This document shows, one piece after another, positions 8,398 to 16,863 of a DNA stretch of 35,381 bases. Below the pieces are notes generated by a model. It was not told the DNA's origin. It was given only the letters and a program-made list of their open reading frames with translations, and did no database searches. Numbering within the stretch: the first letter of the stretch is position 1; each line of letters begins with the position of its first letter. The stretch spans positions 1-35,381 of the forward strand of contig CAOKEO010000017.1 of NCBI GenBank assembly GCA_948467495.1, given 5' to 3'. Source of the DNA: an uncultured Clostridium sp. (GTDB taxonomy: Bacteria > Bacillota > Clostridia > TANB77 > CAG-508). The position numbers and the translations under genes were made by a program.

Positions 8398-8978
8398 TTA
8401 TAATAATATTGGACTAATTTGTTCACCATCTAAAGCATATTCTATCGTCCTTATCAGATATTCAAAATCAAATACAATGGACCTTGGTTTGGTAATCGGA
8501 TTATCTTGTCGAAATGGTACAAAATAATAATTTTTTCTATTTAATAATCTTCCTAAATTTTCAGCATTTCCACTTAGCCCATTGTTAGTAGATGGGGCAA
8601 TTACTAGTGGATAACCGATTTCTTAAATGTGATTTTGCTGCCATGGTAGCTGGTGTATCAATAATATCACAGGCTAGTTTTGACATGGTATTTCCGTGAA
8701 CAGGGTGCTATGACCATAATGTCTGTTAATTTTTTGGGTCCAATGGGTTCTGCATCTGGAATGGTATGGATAATCTCTTTGCCTGTTATGTTCTCTATTT
8801 CTTCTATGAAATCTTTTGCTTTTCCAAATTTTGTGTCCATTGAATAAGCATTGTATGACATGACTGGCACTATTTCTGCCCCTTTTCGAATTAGTTCTTT
8901 CATTTTTGGTATGGTTTTTCGAAAGGTGCAAAAGGAACCAGTTAGCACAAATCCTATCTTTTTGTCTTTTACCTCCAA
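8398..8978 (-). CDS. dpaB: Dipicolinate synthase subunit B (SpoVFB/DpaB), two recoding sites
   Basis: The product matches the flavoprotein-like B subunit that, with DpaA, makes the spore-core metabolite dipicolinic acid in the mother cell. Recognisable parts are I-G-F-V-L-T-G-S-F-C-T near the N-terminus, M-V-I-A-P-C, and a C-terminal Y-Y-F-V-P-F-R-Q-D-N-P. Conserved sequence crosses two frame changes, both at in-phase CGG: CGGA 8696-8693 (residue 95, giving S-G-N-T-M-S-K) and CGGT 8617-8614 (residue 121, giving L-R-N-G-Y-P). With both read as one residue the protein is 192 residues, close to normal. The start is TTG at 8978 with GGAGG 13 nt upstream. dpaA is not adjacent. Conventional reading would call this a double-frameshift pseudogene. 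Confidence 0.8.
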
Positions 8979-9076
8979 AATTTATCGTATCCTCCTTTCA
9001 TATTATATTTATATATAATATGAAATTATGTAAATTTTGAAAGCTGTTTTTACTTATTTTCTATTTTTTATAATAA

Positions 9077-9207
9077 GAGAGTACTATTGCTAGTACTCTC
9101 CATGTTTCTAGTTAAGAAAAGTTAGGCAGGGTGACCTTCCTGCATCTCCTAACAATGGGTGGCGGCTGCCTGTTCCGCCCTCAAACTTTTCTATTACTAT
9201 TATATGC
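9077..9207 (-). ncRNA. Candidate GC-rich structured small RNA
   Basis: In very AT-rich surroundings the minus strand has two GC-rich hairpins: GGCGG...CCGCC, then GTTAGG...CCTAAC enclosing GCAGG...CCTGC. A terminator-like stem follows (GAGAGTACTA/TAGTACTCTC, 9077-9100). A promoter lies just upstream (9215-9243). No open frame of useful size is present. It could be an antitoxin or regulatory RNA; I do not recognise the family. Confidence 0.45.
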
Positions 9208-9214
9208 TATTATT

Positions 9215-9243
9215 ATAATAACATACATTTCTTTACTTTTCAA
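9215..9243 (-). promoter_or_regulatory. Promoter of the candidate sRNA
   Basis: TTGAAA (9238-9243) and TATTAT (9215-9220) are 17 nt apart on the minus strand. They fall outside the coding region only if the nuclease gene ends at 9249 by recoding. Confidence 0.5.
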
Positions 9244-9248
9244 GATTT

Positions 9249-9616
9249 TTAATGATATTTTTTGGCATAACCGCTTATTTAGATATATATTTATCTTTCT
9301 TTCTGTCATTGTAAATAAAGTTCTAACAAACATAGTCCCTTTGTTACTAGCTCTTACTGCAAGAAGCACAAACTTACCGTTTATTTTATATTCTTTTATA
9401 TATTCTATTGATTTTTGATTTGGGTTTCTTGCTACATAATTAGGTTTTTTTATAATATTTTCTATATCAGCACCGATATTTATTGTAATCTTCTAAATGT
9501 TGTCTTTTAATATGGTTTATATTATTTTCACCAATATAAATTGGTATCTCTTTTTCATAGTTTAAATTTAATAAGTCAATAACCGTTTTTGTTACTAATC
9601 CTATCTGTTTATTCAT
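9249..9616 (-). CDS. PBECR-like nuclease domain protein, two recoding sites
   Basis: The product resembles the phage-encoded Barnase-EndoU-ColicinE5/D-RelE-like (PBECR) nuclease fold. It has H-I-K-R-Q-H early, then A-D-I-E-N-I-I-K-K-P-N-Y-V, N-Q-K-S-I-E-Y-I-K and a G-K-F-V-L-L-A-V-R strand. Frame changes occur at two in-phase CGG triplets: CGGT 9475-9472 (residue 48, after TAT) and CGGT 9273-9270 (residue 115, after AAG). With both read as one residue the protein is 121 residues and stops at TAA 9249-9251. Without the second, the frame would run on as unlikely sequence through a promoter. AAAGGAAG precedes the ATG at 9616. Such domains occur in toxins and phage polyvalent proteins; the role here is unknown. 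Confidence 0.55.
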
Positions 9617-9692
9617 ATATACTTCCTTTCTTGAGTAAAATAATTATACTATATATACATGAATAAATCAACAGTATTGCAAACAAAAGTTT

Positions 9693-10265
9693 TTATTTTC
9701 TATTTTTTATAATCCTATAAATCTCTCCCCAGTTACTTACCTCTATGACATTTTCATTTTCTAGCTTTTTCATATCTTTATCCCTAAAATAAATTGTCTT
9801 AATTCCATTTTCAGATAAGCTTTTACAAATATCAAAATTATCATCTATCATATAGTCTAAATTTTCGCTTTTAGCCACTTCTAACTTATCTAGTTGTTTC
9901 CAATAATATTTTGAAAAACTAATATTCTGTTGTTTAAATTGTTCTTTTGCTACCTTTTGCATGCCTTCTACGGTTGCTCCTCTTGCTGAAACAATAATTA
10001 ATTCATGTCCCTCTTTTTGTAATAACTCTATTACATGCTTAACTCCTGGTATGAATTCTGCCTGTTTGGCTAACTTTAGAAAATATTGATGGATGAAATT
10101 AGTTCTATCTTCTTCTGTCCAATCATATCGATTTCTTAAATAATGCTCATTTCTATGAATCAAGCCATCTTTTTTTAATTCTATAAAGTCATATAAGTCT
10201 CCATAGGTTCTTAAAACCCTTTCGTAGTCTAATATGACACCATCTATATCCATTCCTATCTTCAT
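9693..10265 (-). CDS. HAD-superfamily 5'(3')-deoxyribonucleotidase-like protein (NT5C family)
   Basis: A 190-residue protein with the HAD motif I D-I-D-G-V at residues 6-10, motif II around I-I-V-S-A-R and motif III/IV near Y-M-I-D-D-N-F-D. The pattern fits the NT5C-type (PF06941) phosphatases, which remove phosphate from (deoxy)nucleoside monophosphates in the cytosol. AGGAG precedes the ATG, 19 bp after the Nudix gene. That suggests a two-gene operon for nucleotide clean-up. Confidence 0.8.
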   Translation of the reverse strand: MKIGMDIDGVILDYERVLRTYGDLYDFIELKKDGLIHRNEHYLRNRYDWTEEDRTNFIHQYFLKLAKQAEFIPGVKHVIELLQKEGHELIIVSARGATVEGMQKVAKEQFKQQNISFSKYYWKQLDKLEVAKSENLDYMIDDNFDICKSLSENGIKTIYFRDKDMKKLENENVIEVSNWGEIYRIIKNRK

Positions 10266-10284
10266 GTGTTTCTAACTCCTTTTT

Positions 10285-10728
10285 TTAAGAATTATAATGA
10301 TTTGTATCAAATATTTCTAATGGGTAGATATAATTGTTTTCTAAATCATGAATTAGTTTTATATTAACATCATATCCTCTTAATTCTTCTTTTGTCATGT
10401 TTTTTATTTCTTCTATGTCAATCCATCTAACATCTAATATCTCTTCTTTATCAAATGAAATATCCTCTTTGACTATTTCTGCTGTAAATCTTATTATGAT
10501 ATGGCTTTCTTCTTTTGAAGAAAAACAAGAAATTGGTAATACCCCTGTCAGTTTTACTTGACACCCCGTTTCTTCTAAGGTTTCTCGAAGGGCTCCTTCT
10601 GTTATTTTTTCTCCTTCTTCTAGCATCCCTGCTGGATAATTCCATTGTCCATAACAGTGTTTTTTTGCTTCTTTTACCATTAATATTTTGTTGCCCTTTC
10701 TAATCACACAACCTGCTATCACTTTCAT
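10285..10728 (-). CDS. Nudix hydrolase
   Basis: A 147-residue protein with a complete Nudix box (G-x5-E-x7-R-E-x2-E-E-x-G) spanning about residues 34-56, containing A-L-R-E-T-L-E-E-T-G. Nudix enzymes hydrolyse nucleoside diphosphates linked to another group, using Mg2+ held by the box glutamates. The preceding Y-G-Q-W-N-Y-P-A-G fits a mutT/NADH-pyrophosphatase-like subgroup, but substrate is not determined. It is the first gene of a probable operon with the HAD phosphatase. Confidence 0.88.
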   Translation of the reverse strand: MKVIAGCVIRKGNKILMVKEAKKHCYGQWNYPAGMLEEGEKITEGALRETLEETGCQVKLTGVLPISCFSSKEESHIIIRFTAEIVKEDISFDKEEILDVRWIDIEEIKNMTKEELRGYDVNIKLIHDLENNYIYPLEIFDTNHYNS

Positions 10729-10847
10729 TTTTAATTTCCTCCTTTTCCTACTTCTATGTTACCTTTTTTATATCACAAAAAATAGGTGATTTCTAGTACT
10801 TTACACATATTTGCATAAAAAAATCATACTTATTTAATGGTGATATT

Positions 10848-12233
10848 TTGAAAAAAACAAAAATCTTTTTTATCAATGGAATTATTTTAACAATTTCAGC
10901 TTTTGTCATGAAAAGCATTGGTATGATATTTAATCTATACATTTCCAATAAAATAGGTTCTGAAGCAGTTGGTGTATTTAGTTTGGTCATGTCTGTGTAT
11001 TTATTCGCTATTACTTTAGCTACTTCTGGACTAAGTCTTGCTTGTACCTGTCTTGTTTCGGAACAATTTACAAAAGGAAATTTTTTAAATGGTTTAAAAG
11101 CTGTTAAAAGTTGTCTTTTCTTTTCCTTATTATTAGGACTAGGCAGTAGTTTGTTAATCTTATTTCTCTCTCCTATCATCTCACAAAATTGGTTACAATC
11201 AGCGGTATCTCGCGTACCTCTTTATTTGATTGCAATTGGCTTACCTTTTATTGCTATTTCCAGTGTGATAAATGGATACTTTTCTGCTGTTAGAAAAGCC
11301 TATAAAAGTGCTATTTCTCAAATATTTGAATTACTTGTCAAAATCCTTGTTACTATTTTATTGTTGAACTTTTATGCCAATCAAACCGTAGAATCTATTT
11401 GTATCTGTTTGATTTTAGCAGATGTGATTTCCGAGGTCTGTTCTTGTTTCTTATTGCTAGCTTTTTATCAAATAGACAGACTTAACTATTGCAAAAGATC
11501 AATTACCCTTATTACTTTAAAAAAAAGAATTCTAAAGATTACTTTTCCAGTTTCCATTACTTCCTATATTCGTTCTGGTTTGTCTACTTTAAAGCAGTTT
11601 ATGATTCCCCATCGTTTGGCTTTATTTGGATTGCCTTATAGTATGGCATTAGCAGAGTATGGAAAAATCAATGGCATGACCATGTCAGTGATTTTGTTTC
11701 CCAATGTATTTATTCAATCTTTTAGTAATTTACTCATACCTGAATTTGCTAGTTTGATGGCAAATCAATATAAAAAGAGAATATTAGAAGTTTGTCAAAA
11801 AGTATTTTTGGCTACCTCTTTATTCTCTATTAGTATTTCTTTAATTTTCTTTTTCTTTGCCAATGAAATTAGTCTTATGATATTTCAAAATCTATCTTGT
11901 GCAAAATATATCAAAATCCTTTCTCCTCTTATTTTGTTTATGTACCCAGATAGTATCATAGATAGTATGTTAAAAGGGCTTAATCAACAATTTGGTGTTA
12001 TGGTTTGTAATATTTTAGATTTGATTTTAACAATTGGTGCTTTATATTTTTTGTTACCTTCTTTTGGTCTAGCTGGTTACCTTTTGGCTATTATGATGAG
12101 TGAAGTGTTTAATTTTTTCATTAGCTTCTTTCAACTTCATCGTGCAACTAGTTTTAAATTGCCATTTCCTTTAATCTGTTGTTACGTATTTTGCATAATT
12201 TTAGGAATTTATGAAATTTTGGTAATTTTATAA
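10848..12233 (+). CDS. SpoVB/MurJ-like lipid flippase (MOP superfamily)
   Basis: A 461-residue integral membrane protein with about 12-14 hydrophobic segments and the N-terminal pattern of the polysaccharide-flippase/SpoVB group (S-A-F-V-M-K-S-I-G-M-I-F-N, then G-S-E-A-V-G-V-F). SpoVB-type proteins help export precursors for spore cortex peptidoglycan; other members export polysaccharide lipids. The TTG start at 10848 is preceded by GGTGAT; no in-frame ATG gives a better N-terminus. Given the other sporulation genes here, a spore role is plausible but not proved. Confidence 0.8.
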   Translation: MKKTKIFFINGIILTISAFVMKSIGMIFNLYISNKIGSEAVGVFSLVMSVYLFAITLATSGLSLACTCLVSEQFTKGNFLNGLKAVKSCLFFSLLLGLGSSLLILFLSPIISQNWLQSAVSRVPLYLIAIGLPFIAISSVINGYFSAVRKAYKSAISQIFELLVKILVTILLLNFYANQTVESICICLILADVISEVCSCFLLLAFYQIDRLNYCKRSITLITLKKRILKITFPVSITSYIRSGLSTLKQFMIPHRLALFGLPYSMALAEYGKINGMTMSVILFPNVFIQSFSNLLIPEFASLMANQYKKRILEVCQKVFLATSLFSISISLIFFFFANEISLMIFQNLSCAKYIKILSPLILFMYPDSIIDSMLKGLNQQFGVMVCNILDLILTIGALYFLLPSFGLAGYLLAIMMSEVFNFFISFFQLHRATSFKLPFPLICCYVFCIILGIYEILVIL

Positions 12234-12239
12234 TCTTAT

Positions 12240-12340
12240 TGTTCTTTCAAAAGAAATTTTTATTGTCAAAAAAGAAAATTACAGTCTGTTATAAGATTAC
12301 AGACTGTTTAAAGTTAGGCTCACTATAATAATTTTTTAAA
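12240..12340. repeat. Dispersed palindromic element, decayed copy D
   Basis: The central hairpin ACAGTCTGT/ACAGACTGT (12281-12289, 12300-12308) and its flanks are nearly identical to copy C. The outer arms only partly pair, and the GGGGGGACC part is missing. It lies between convergent genes, where it may serve as a terminator. Confidence 0.55.
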
Positions 12341-12341
12341 A

Positions 12342-12939
12342 TTAACCATTTTGTATTGCCAAAAAACGTTTATTAACTTCATTCCAATTAACAATATTCC
12401 AAAAAGCTTGGATATAATCTGGTCTTTTCGTCTTATATTGAAGATAATAAGAATGTTCCCACATATCCAAAACAAATAATGGTTGGCAACCCCATAAAGT
12501 AAGATTCTGATGTTTTTCACATTGCAAAATCTCGAGTTTATTCCATTGAGGAACCCATACTAACAAGCACCAACCGAGAAGCCTCTACTGCTGCACTTGT
12601 TGCATTAAATTGATTTTTAAAATAATCATAACTTCCAAAATCTTTTATAATTTGCTCCATTAAAATCGTACTTGGTTCTGTAGGAACCGCTGGTCCCATA
12701 TTGCTAAAAAATAATTCATGCAAAATAGCACCTGAACCAAAAAAGCTTAAATTTTTTTCCAAACATTTAATATTGGAAAAGTCATTATTTTTTCTTGCTT
12801 GTTGTAATTTTTCTTCTGTCTGGTTGGTATTATCTATATATCCTTTGTATAGTATGTTATAATGCAAATCTAACATTTCTGCTGAATAATAAGGTTCTAA
12901 AGCATTGATTTGATAAGCTAATTCTTTCATTTTTAACAT
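12342..12939 (-). CDS. Fe/Mn superoxide dismutase, one CGGT recoding site
   Basis: Converts superoxide to peroxide and oxygen in the cytosol. Metal ligands of the family are all present: H26 (L-D-L-H-Y), H74 (I-L-H-E-L-F-F), D158 and H162 (L-D-M-W-E-H-S-Y-Y-L). The second pair is reached only after a frame change at the in-phase CGG following codon TCT (12576-12573, CGGT, residue 122). That gives S-G-W-C-L-L-V-W, where S-G-W is near-invariant in this family. The full product is then 198 residues, the usual length. The start at 12939 follows GGAGGG. The other CGG in the gene (in GCG GTT) is out of phase and harmless. Confidence 0.88.
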
Positions 12940-13135
12940 TTTTATCCCTCCATTCTTAATCATTATATCCGCATTTATGAAAAATATAACCTTTTATTTT
13001 GCGTAAAATGAACCTAGTCAGAGCTTTCCAAAAAACAAAACTTAAATTTGTAATAAAAATGTAATATTTTTTATCTACTTTTCTGTTATAATAGAAAAAG
13101 GGAAAATAATATTACAAAAGATTTTGGAGGTTACA

Positions 13136-14086
13136 ATGCTTTTTTATCATTTTGAGATGTTAGATAATTTTATAGAAAAAAATTTAACCAATAATATAGA
13201 AATTGAAAAAGAAAACATAAACCAAATCATAAAATTATATGAAAACAAAAAATCAAATCTTCAATCAATTACTACCAATATAATTGAAATAACCGATTCA
13301 ATCAATCCCAAAAAATTAGAAAACTTTCATGATACAATTTCTTCTTTCAAAAATTTATTTGAGGATATAAATGCCATACACCAGCTTGCCTATCAGCTAA
13401 AATCTGACTTAACAGAAACCCTTGCCCTATATAAAAACATGGAAAATAATAAAAATGAAATAAAAGCTAACTTGGTAGAATATAACAAACAACGAGAAGA
13501 ATTATCTACAAAAATCTTCCATTTTGAAAACCAATATAATGTAGTTCTAAATTCTGCCATTGCTTTTTCACTAAAAACAGCTAACAAAAAGGCAAAAAAA
13601 ATGGTTCCTATTTCAAACTACACTACCACCAATGAAAAATCTAGAATTGACATTGAATTAGAACCACAAGATAATAATATTTTAGTGATTTCTGAAAAAG
13701 AACAAAAAGCATATTTGCCTTTTTTCTATGCTGAGGTAAAAAACATTTTCCAAAATGCTAAGCAAAAATATCAAAGTTTACAAGATGTTGTTGATGATTT
13801 ATATATCCTTCCACTTAATCGATTTAAAAATTCTTCTATGGCAAGATTTAGGGAAAGTTTTCATTTAATTCGTAAAAAAGAAAATGGCTCCATCACAAAA
13901 GCATTAGATTTAGGTTTAGAATTAATGTTCCAATATGAATTAAATCCTATCGTAATAGCAGCTTGTAGAAATTTGGACGAATTAGATATTTATTTGGATT
14001 GTTTAGATGAAAATGAACTACATGATTTTACTTGTTTTGAAATCAAATTTGAAATTATGCCACAATTAACCAAAAGAAAACAATAA
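13136..14086 (+). CDS. Unknown cytoplasmic protein with N-terminal coiled coil
   Basis: A 316-residue protein I do not recognise. The first half (about 15-145) is rich in Lys, Glu, Asn and Ile with heptad-like spacing, so it is probably a long coiled coil. The second half is mixed and looks globular. There is no signal peptide or membrane segment. The start is the ATG at 13136 because GGAGG lies 5 bp before it. A likely -10 (TATAAT near 13086) lies upstream. It is followed after a short terminator-like hairpin by the sortase gene on the same strand, but joint function is not shown. Confidence 0.7.
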   Translation: MLFYHFEMLDNFIEKNLTNNIEIEKENINQIIKLYENKKSNLQSITTNIIEITDSINPKKLENFHDTISSFKNLFEDINAIHQLAYQLKSDLTETLALYKNMENNKNEIKANLVEYNKQREELSTKIFHFENQYNVVLNSAIAFSLKTANKKAKKMVPISNYTTTNEKSRIDIELEPQDNNILVISEKEQKAYLPFFYAEVKNIFQNAKQKYQSLQDVVDDLYILPLNRFKNSSMARFRESFHLIRKKENGSITKALDLGLELMFQYELNPIVIAACRNLDELDIYLDCLDENELHDFTCFEIKFEIMPQLTKRKQ

Positions 14087-14142
14087 AGGTATCCTTGTAT
14101 TAGGGTATTTTTTCGTATTCTTTGGTGCACAATAAATTTATT

Positions 14143-14886
14143 ATGAATCAGATTTTAGATACGAAATTACAAAAAAATGTGAATCAAATATTATATACAG
14201 GAGCCAAAAAAAACATAAATCAAATCTTAAAAATCGAAGACAAGCATGATAATGCAACTCCTTTACCTTTTTCCACTGAAACACCATCTATTCCTTTTCC
14301 TAAAAGGAAAATTTGGTTTAAAATTCAATTTATGTTTTCTATTTTTATCCTAATAATTTTAGTCTTGTCTGCTAACCTATATCTGTCTTCTTTGAAAAGA
14401 CAAGAAAAGCTTTCCAATGATTTAATTGCTAATTATAATATTTATAGATTATATAGTACCTACAAAAATAAACCGAATGAAGAAACCTTTCAGGGTTTAT
14501 TTGGTATCATTGAAATACCTAAAATTAATTTATATTATCCCATTTTTTCACATTTAACAGAAGATTTACTAAAAATTGCTCCTTGCAAGTTTTATGGTGA
14601 TACTCCTGATGTGAATGGAAATATATGCATTGCTGGGCACAATTATGATAATTCTTTGTTTTTTAGTAAACTTTCTACTTTATCTCTTAATGATGAAATT
14701 TATATTTTTGATAATGATGGTACTCAATATATTTATTTTGTTTATGATAGGTATGAAGTAGAAAATTCAGATTTATCTCCTGTTTATAATTATGAAAAAG
14801 ATCAAAAAACCTTAACACTTGTTACTTGTAATAATTTTAATTCAAATCGTATTATTTTGAAAGCAAATCAAAAAAAGCTTTTGTAA
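14143..14886 (+). CDS. Sortase (transpeptidase) with N-terminal NQIL repeats
   Basis: A membrane-anchored cysteine transpeptidase that joins LPxTG-type proteins to the cell wall. The catalytic residues are visible: His in I-A-G-H-N-Y (about 166), Cys in T-L-V-T-C-N-N (about 229) and Arg in S-N-R-I-I-L-K (about 236). One membrane segment lies at about 59-79. The cytoplasmic N-terminus repeats N-Q-I-L three times, 12-13 residues apart. The ATG at 14143 was chosen; TTG/GTG starts at 14122-14125 are possible and neither has a good RBS. Its likely substrate, an LPSTG protein, is convergent right after it. Subclass is uncertain, perhaps D- or B-like. Confidence 0.85.
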   Translation: MNQILDTKLQKNVNQILYTGAKKNINQILKIEDKHDNATPLPFSTETPSIPFPKRKIWFKIQFMFSIFILIILVLSANLYLSSLKRQEKLSNDLIANYNIYRLYSTYKNKPNEETFQGLFGIIEIPKINLYYPIFSHLTEDLLKIAPCKFYGDTPDVNGNICIAGHNYDNSLFFSKLSTLSLNDEIYIFDNDGTQYIYFVYDRYEVENSDLSPVYNYEKDQKTLTLVTCNNFNSNRIILKANQKKLL

Positions 14887-14903
14887 TAAAAGCTTTTTTG
14901 ATT
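14872..14903. terminator. Bidirectional terminator between sortase and LPSTG gene
   Basis: AAAAAAGCTTTT and AAAAGCTTTTTT form a perfect stem with a short loop and T/A runs on both sides, serving both convergent genes. Confidence 0.85.
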
Positions 14904-15298
14904 TATATATTTTTATAATCATTAATTTTTTTGTAAGCATAAATAGCTGATATTCCAAATACTACTATCAACATAGCAACGGGAATAGAATCTTCTATAC
15001 CAGTTGATGGTAAATTAGTATTATTATAAATACTTGAATTATTGGTATTATTCATATTATTGGTTTTAGTTGTATTGGTATTAGTATTAGTGTTTGTATT
15101 GGTATTAGTAGATGCATTGTTTGTATTAGTATTTGTATTGGTAGCATTGGTATTCGTATTGGTAGAATTATTAGCTGTATTATTTAATGTTAATTGCGTA
15201 AAATCATTTTCTGCTGCCCATACATTCGTGCTAAACATCATTACTATTACACTTATTAATAAAATTGAAAATAACTTAATTAAATTTGACTTCTTCAT
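14903..15298 (-). CDS. LPxTG-anchored Asn/Thr-repeat surface protein
   Basis: The 131-residue precursor has a Sec signal peptide (about 1-28, ending V-W-A-A), a low-complexity middle of N-T dipeptide repeats (about 40-95), and a complete cell-wall sorting signal. That signal is LPSTG at 96-100, a hydrophobic stretch and a lysine-containing tail. After sorting, almost only the N-T region remains, so it is probably a flexible wall or stalk protein. AAGGAGAATTGAT precedes the ATG at 15298. The adjacent sortase is the obvious partner. The repeat composition resembles the tail of the PBP at 944-3490. The repeat region is liable to length change. Confidence 0.88.
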   Translation of the reverse strand: MKKSNLIKLFSILLISVIVMMFSTNVWAAENDFTQLTLNNTANNSTNTNTNATNTNTNTNNASTNTNTNTNTNTNTTKTNNMNNTNNSSIYNNTNLPSTGIEDSIPVAMLIVVFGISAIYAYKKINDYKNI

Positions 15299-15546
15299 AT
15301 CAATTCTCCTTATCATCTTATACATTTTCTATTAGTATTATTACAATCGCTTTTAATTATACCACTTTTAAATGTATAATTCAAGTATTTTTTACAAAAA
15401 ATTATAGAAACACTTTATTTCTTTTGTACATAATTTAATTTTATACTTAAAAAAATAATATGTCAATACTTTTTTCTGTTTTTTCAATTACATTTTGGTT
15501 ACAAATTGATTACATTTTTTTAGTTTTGATTTTGATGTGGTAACTT

Positions 15547-16639
15547 TTACACATTAAATTTGAATAATACAATATCACCATCTTGCATAATATACTCTTT
15601 TCCTTCGGAACGAACCAATCCTTTTTCTTTGGCATTTACCATTGAACCAACCTTCATTAAATCAGAATAAGAAACTACTTCTGCCTTAATGAATCCTCTT
15701 TCTATATCAGAATGAATTTTTCCAGCAGCTCCGAGGTGCTTTGGTTCCTTTTTTTATCGTCCAAGCTCTTACCTCTGGTTCTCCTGCCGTTAAAAATGAC
15801 ATAAGTCCTAGCAAATCATAACTTTTTTTAATTACTTTATCTAAGCCAGATTCTTCTAATCCAAGTGCTTCTAGCATTTCTCTTTTATCTTCATTTTCTA
15901 GACCAGACAATTCTTCTTCTATTTTTACACATAGTGGTATTACCTCTGCTTTTTCTTTGGCGGCATATTCTTTTACTTTTAGCACCATTTCATCGTTTTC
16001 GGCATTTTCAAGTTGTTCCTCTGAAATATTAGCAATATACAAAATAGGTTTGGTAGTAAGTAAAAACATATCTTTTACCAAAACTTGTTCTTCTTCATTA
16101 AAATCAATTGCCCTTGCTGAAATACCATTTTCTAAATTTCCTTTAATTTTCTCTAATACATCAATTTCCTGTTGGAATTTCTTGTCAGCTTTTAGGTTTT
16201 TCCTTGCTTTATCCAATCTTTTATTAACTGTTTCCATATCTGCAAAAATCAATTCCAAATTAATCGTTTCAATATCTCGAATTGGGTCAACACTTCCATC
16301 TACATGAACCACATTCGAATCATCAAAACATCGAACCACTTCACAAATACTATCTGTCTCACGAATATGAGATAAGAATTTATTTCCCAAACCTTCTCCC
16401 TTACTCGCACCCTTCACAAGTCCTGCAATATCAACAAATTCAATCACAGCATGCGTCGTTTTTTGTGGCTGATACATTTTCGTCAATTCCTCTAATCTTT
16501 CATCTGGTACAGGAACCACGCCCACATTTGGTTCTATGGTACAAAATGGATAATTTGCACATTCTGCTCCTGCTTTCGTAATACTATTAAACATCGTACT
16601 CTTGCCTACATTTGGTAAGCCTACAATACCTATTTTCAT
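15547..16639 (-). CDS. ychF: Redox-regulated ATPase YchF (OLA1 family), one CGGA recoding site
   Basis: A near-universal Obg-family P-loop protein that binds ATP and associates with ribosomes. The P-loop G-L-P-N-V-G-K-S-T is at 7-15, followed by [10 protein letters not shown] and the C-terminal TGS domain. The zero frame breaks off after G-T-K-A-P. At the in-phase CGG after CCT (15733-15730, CGGA, residue 303) the +1 frame continues [13 protein letters not shown] to a normal end (L-F-K-F-N-V). Total length is then 363, exactly typical. Most family members have Gln at this position, so here the inserted residue is not fixed by homology. The start at 16639 follows AAGGAG; the upstream ATG at 16687 is rejected. 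It is the only in-phase CGG in the gene. Confidence 0.9.
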
Positions 16640-16660
16640 AAATAATCTTCTCCTTTTTTG

Positions 16661-16725
16661 CGAGGTGTCTTTTGGGACAGGCACCAATTATCCCCAAAGG
16701 TATTTTTTGGGACAGGTCTGCCCTA
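16661..16725. repeat. Short direct repeat TTTTGGGACAGG (two copies)
   Basis: TTTTGGGACAGG occurs at 16670-16681 and 16705-16716 with a partial inverse (TATCCCCAAAGG) between them, just upstream of ychF. It looks like a remnant of a small interspersed repeat; no function can be assigned. Confidence 0.4.
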
Positions 16726-16863
16726 TTTCTTTTTATTTTTTTACCTTTAAGAAAAACACAGATTAATTTCTATGCCTATTTCTTGGCTATTTTATCATCT
16801 TACCTTAAATAAGTCAATCTTTTATTATTAAGAACCAAATTAGGCATAGTCTTAGACTTCAAG

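Noticed and set aside
9131..9418. Hydrophobic 95-residue open frame on the plus strand
   Set aside because: It is antisense to the PBECR gene and the GC-rich RNA; its hydrophobicity reflects AT-rich complementary sequence and there is no homology or RBS support.
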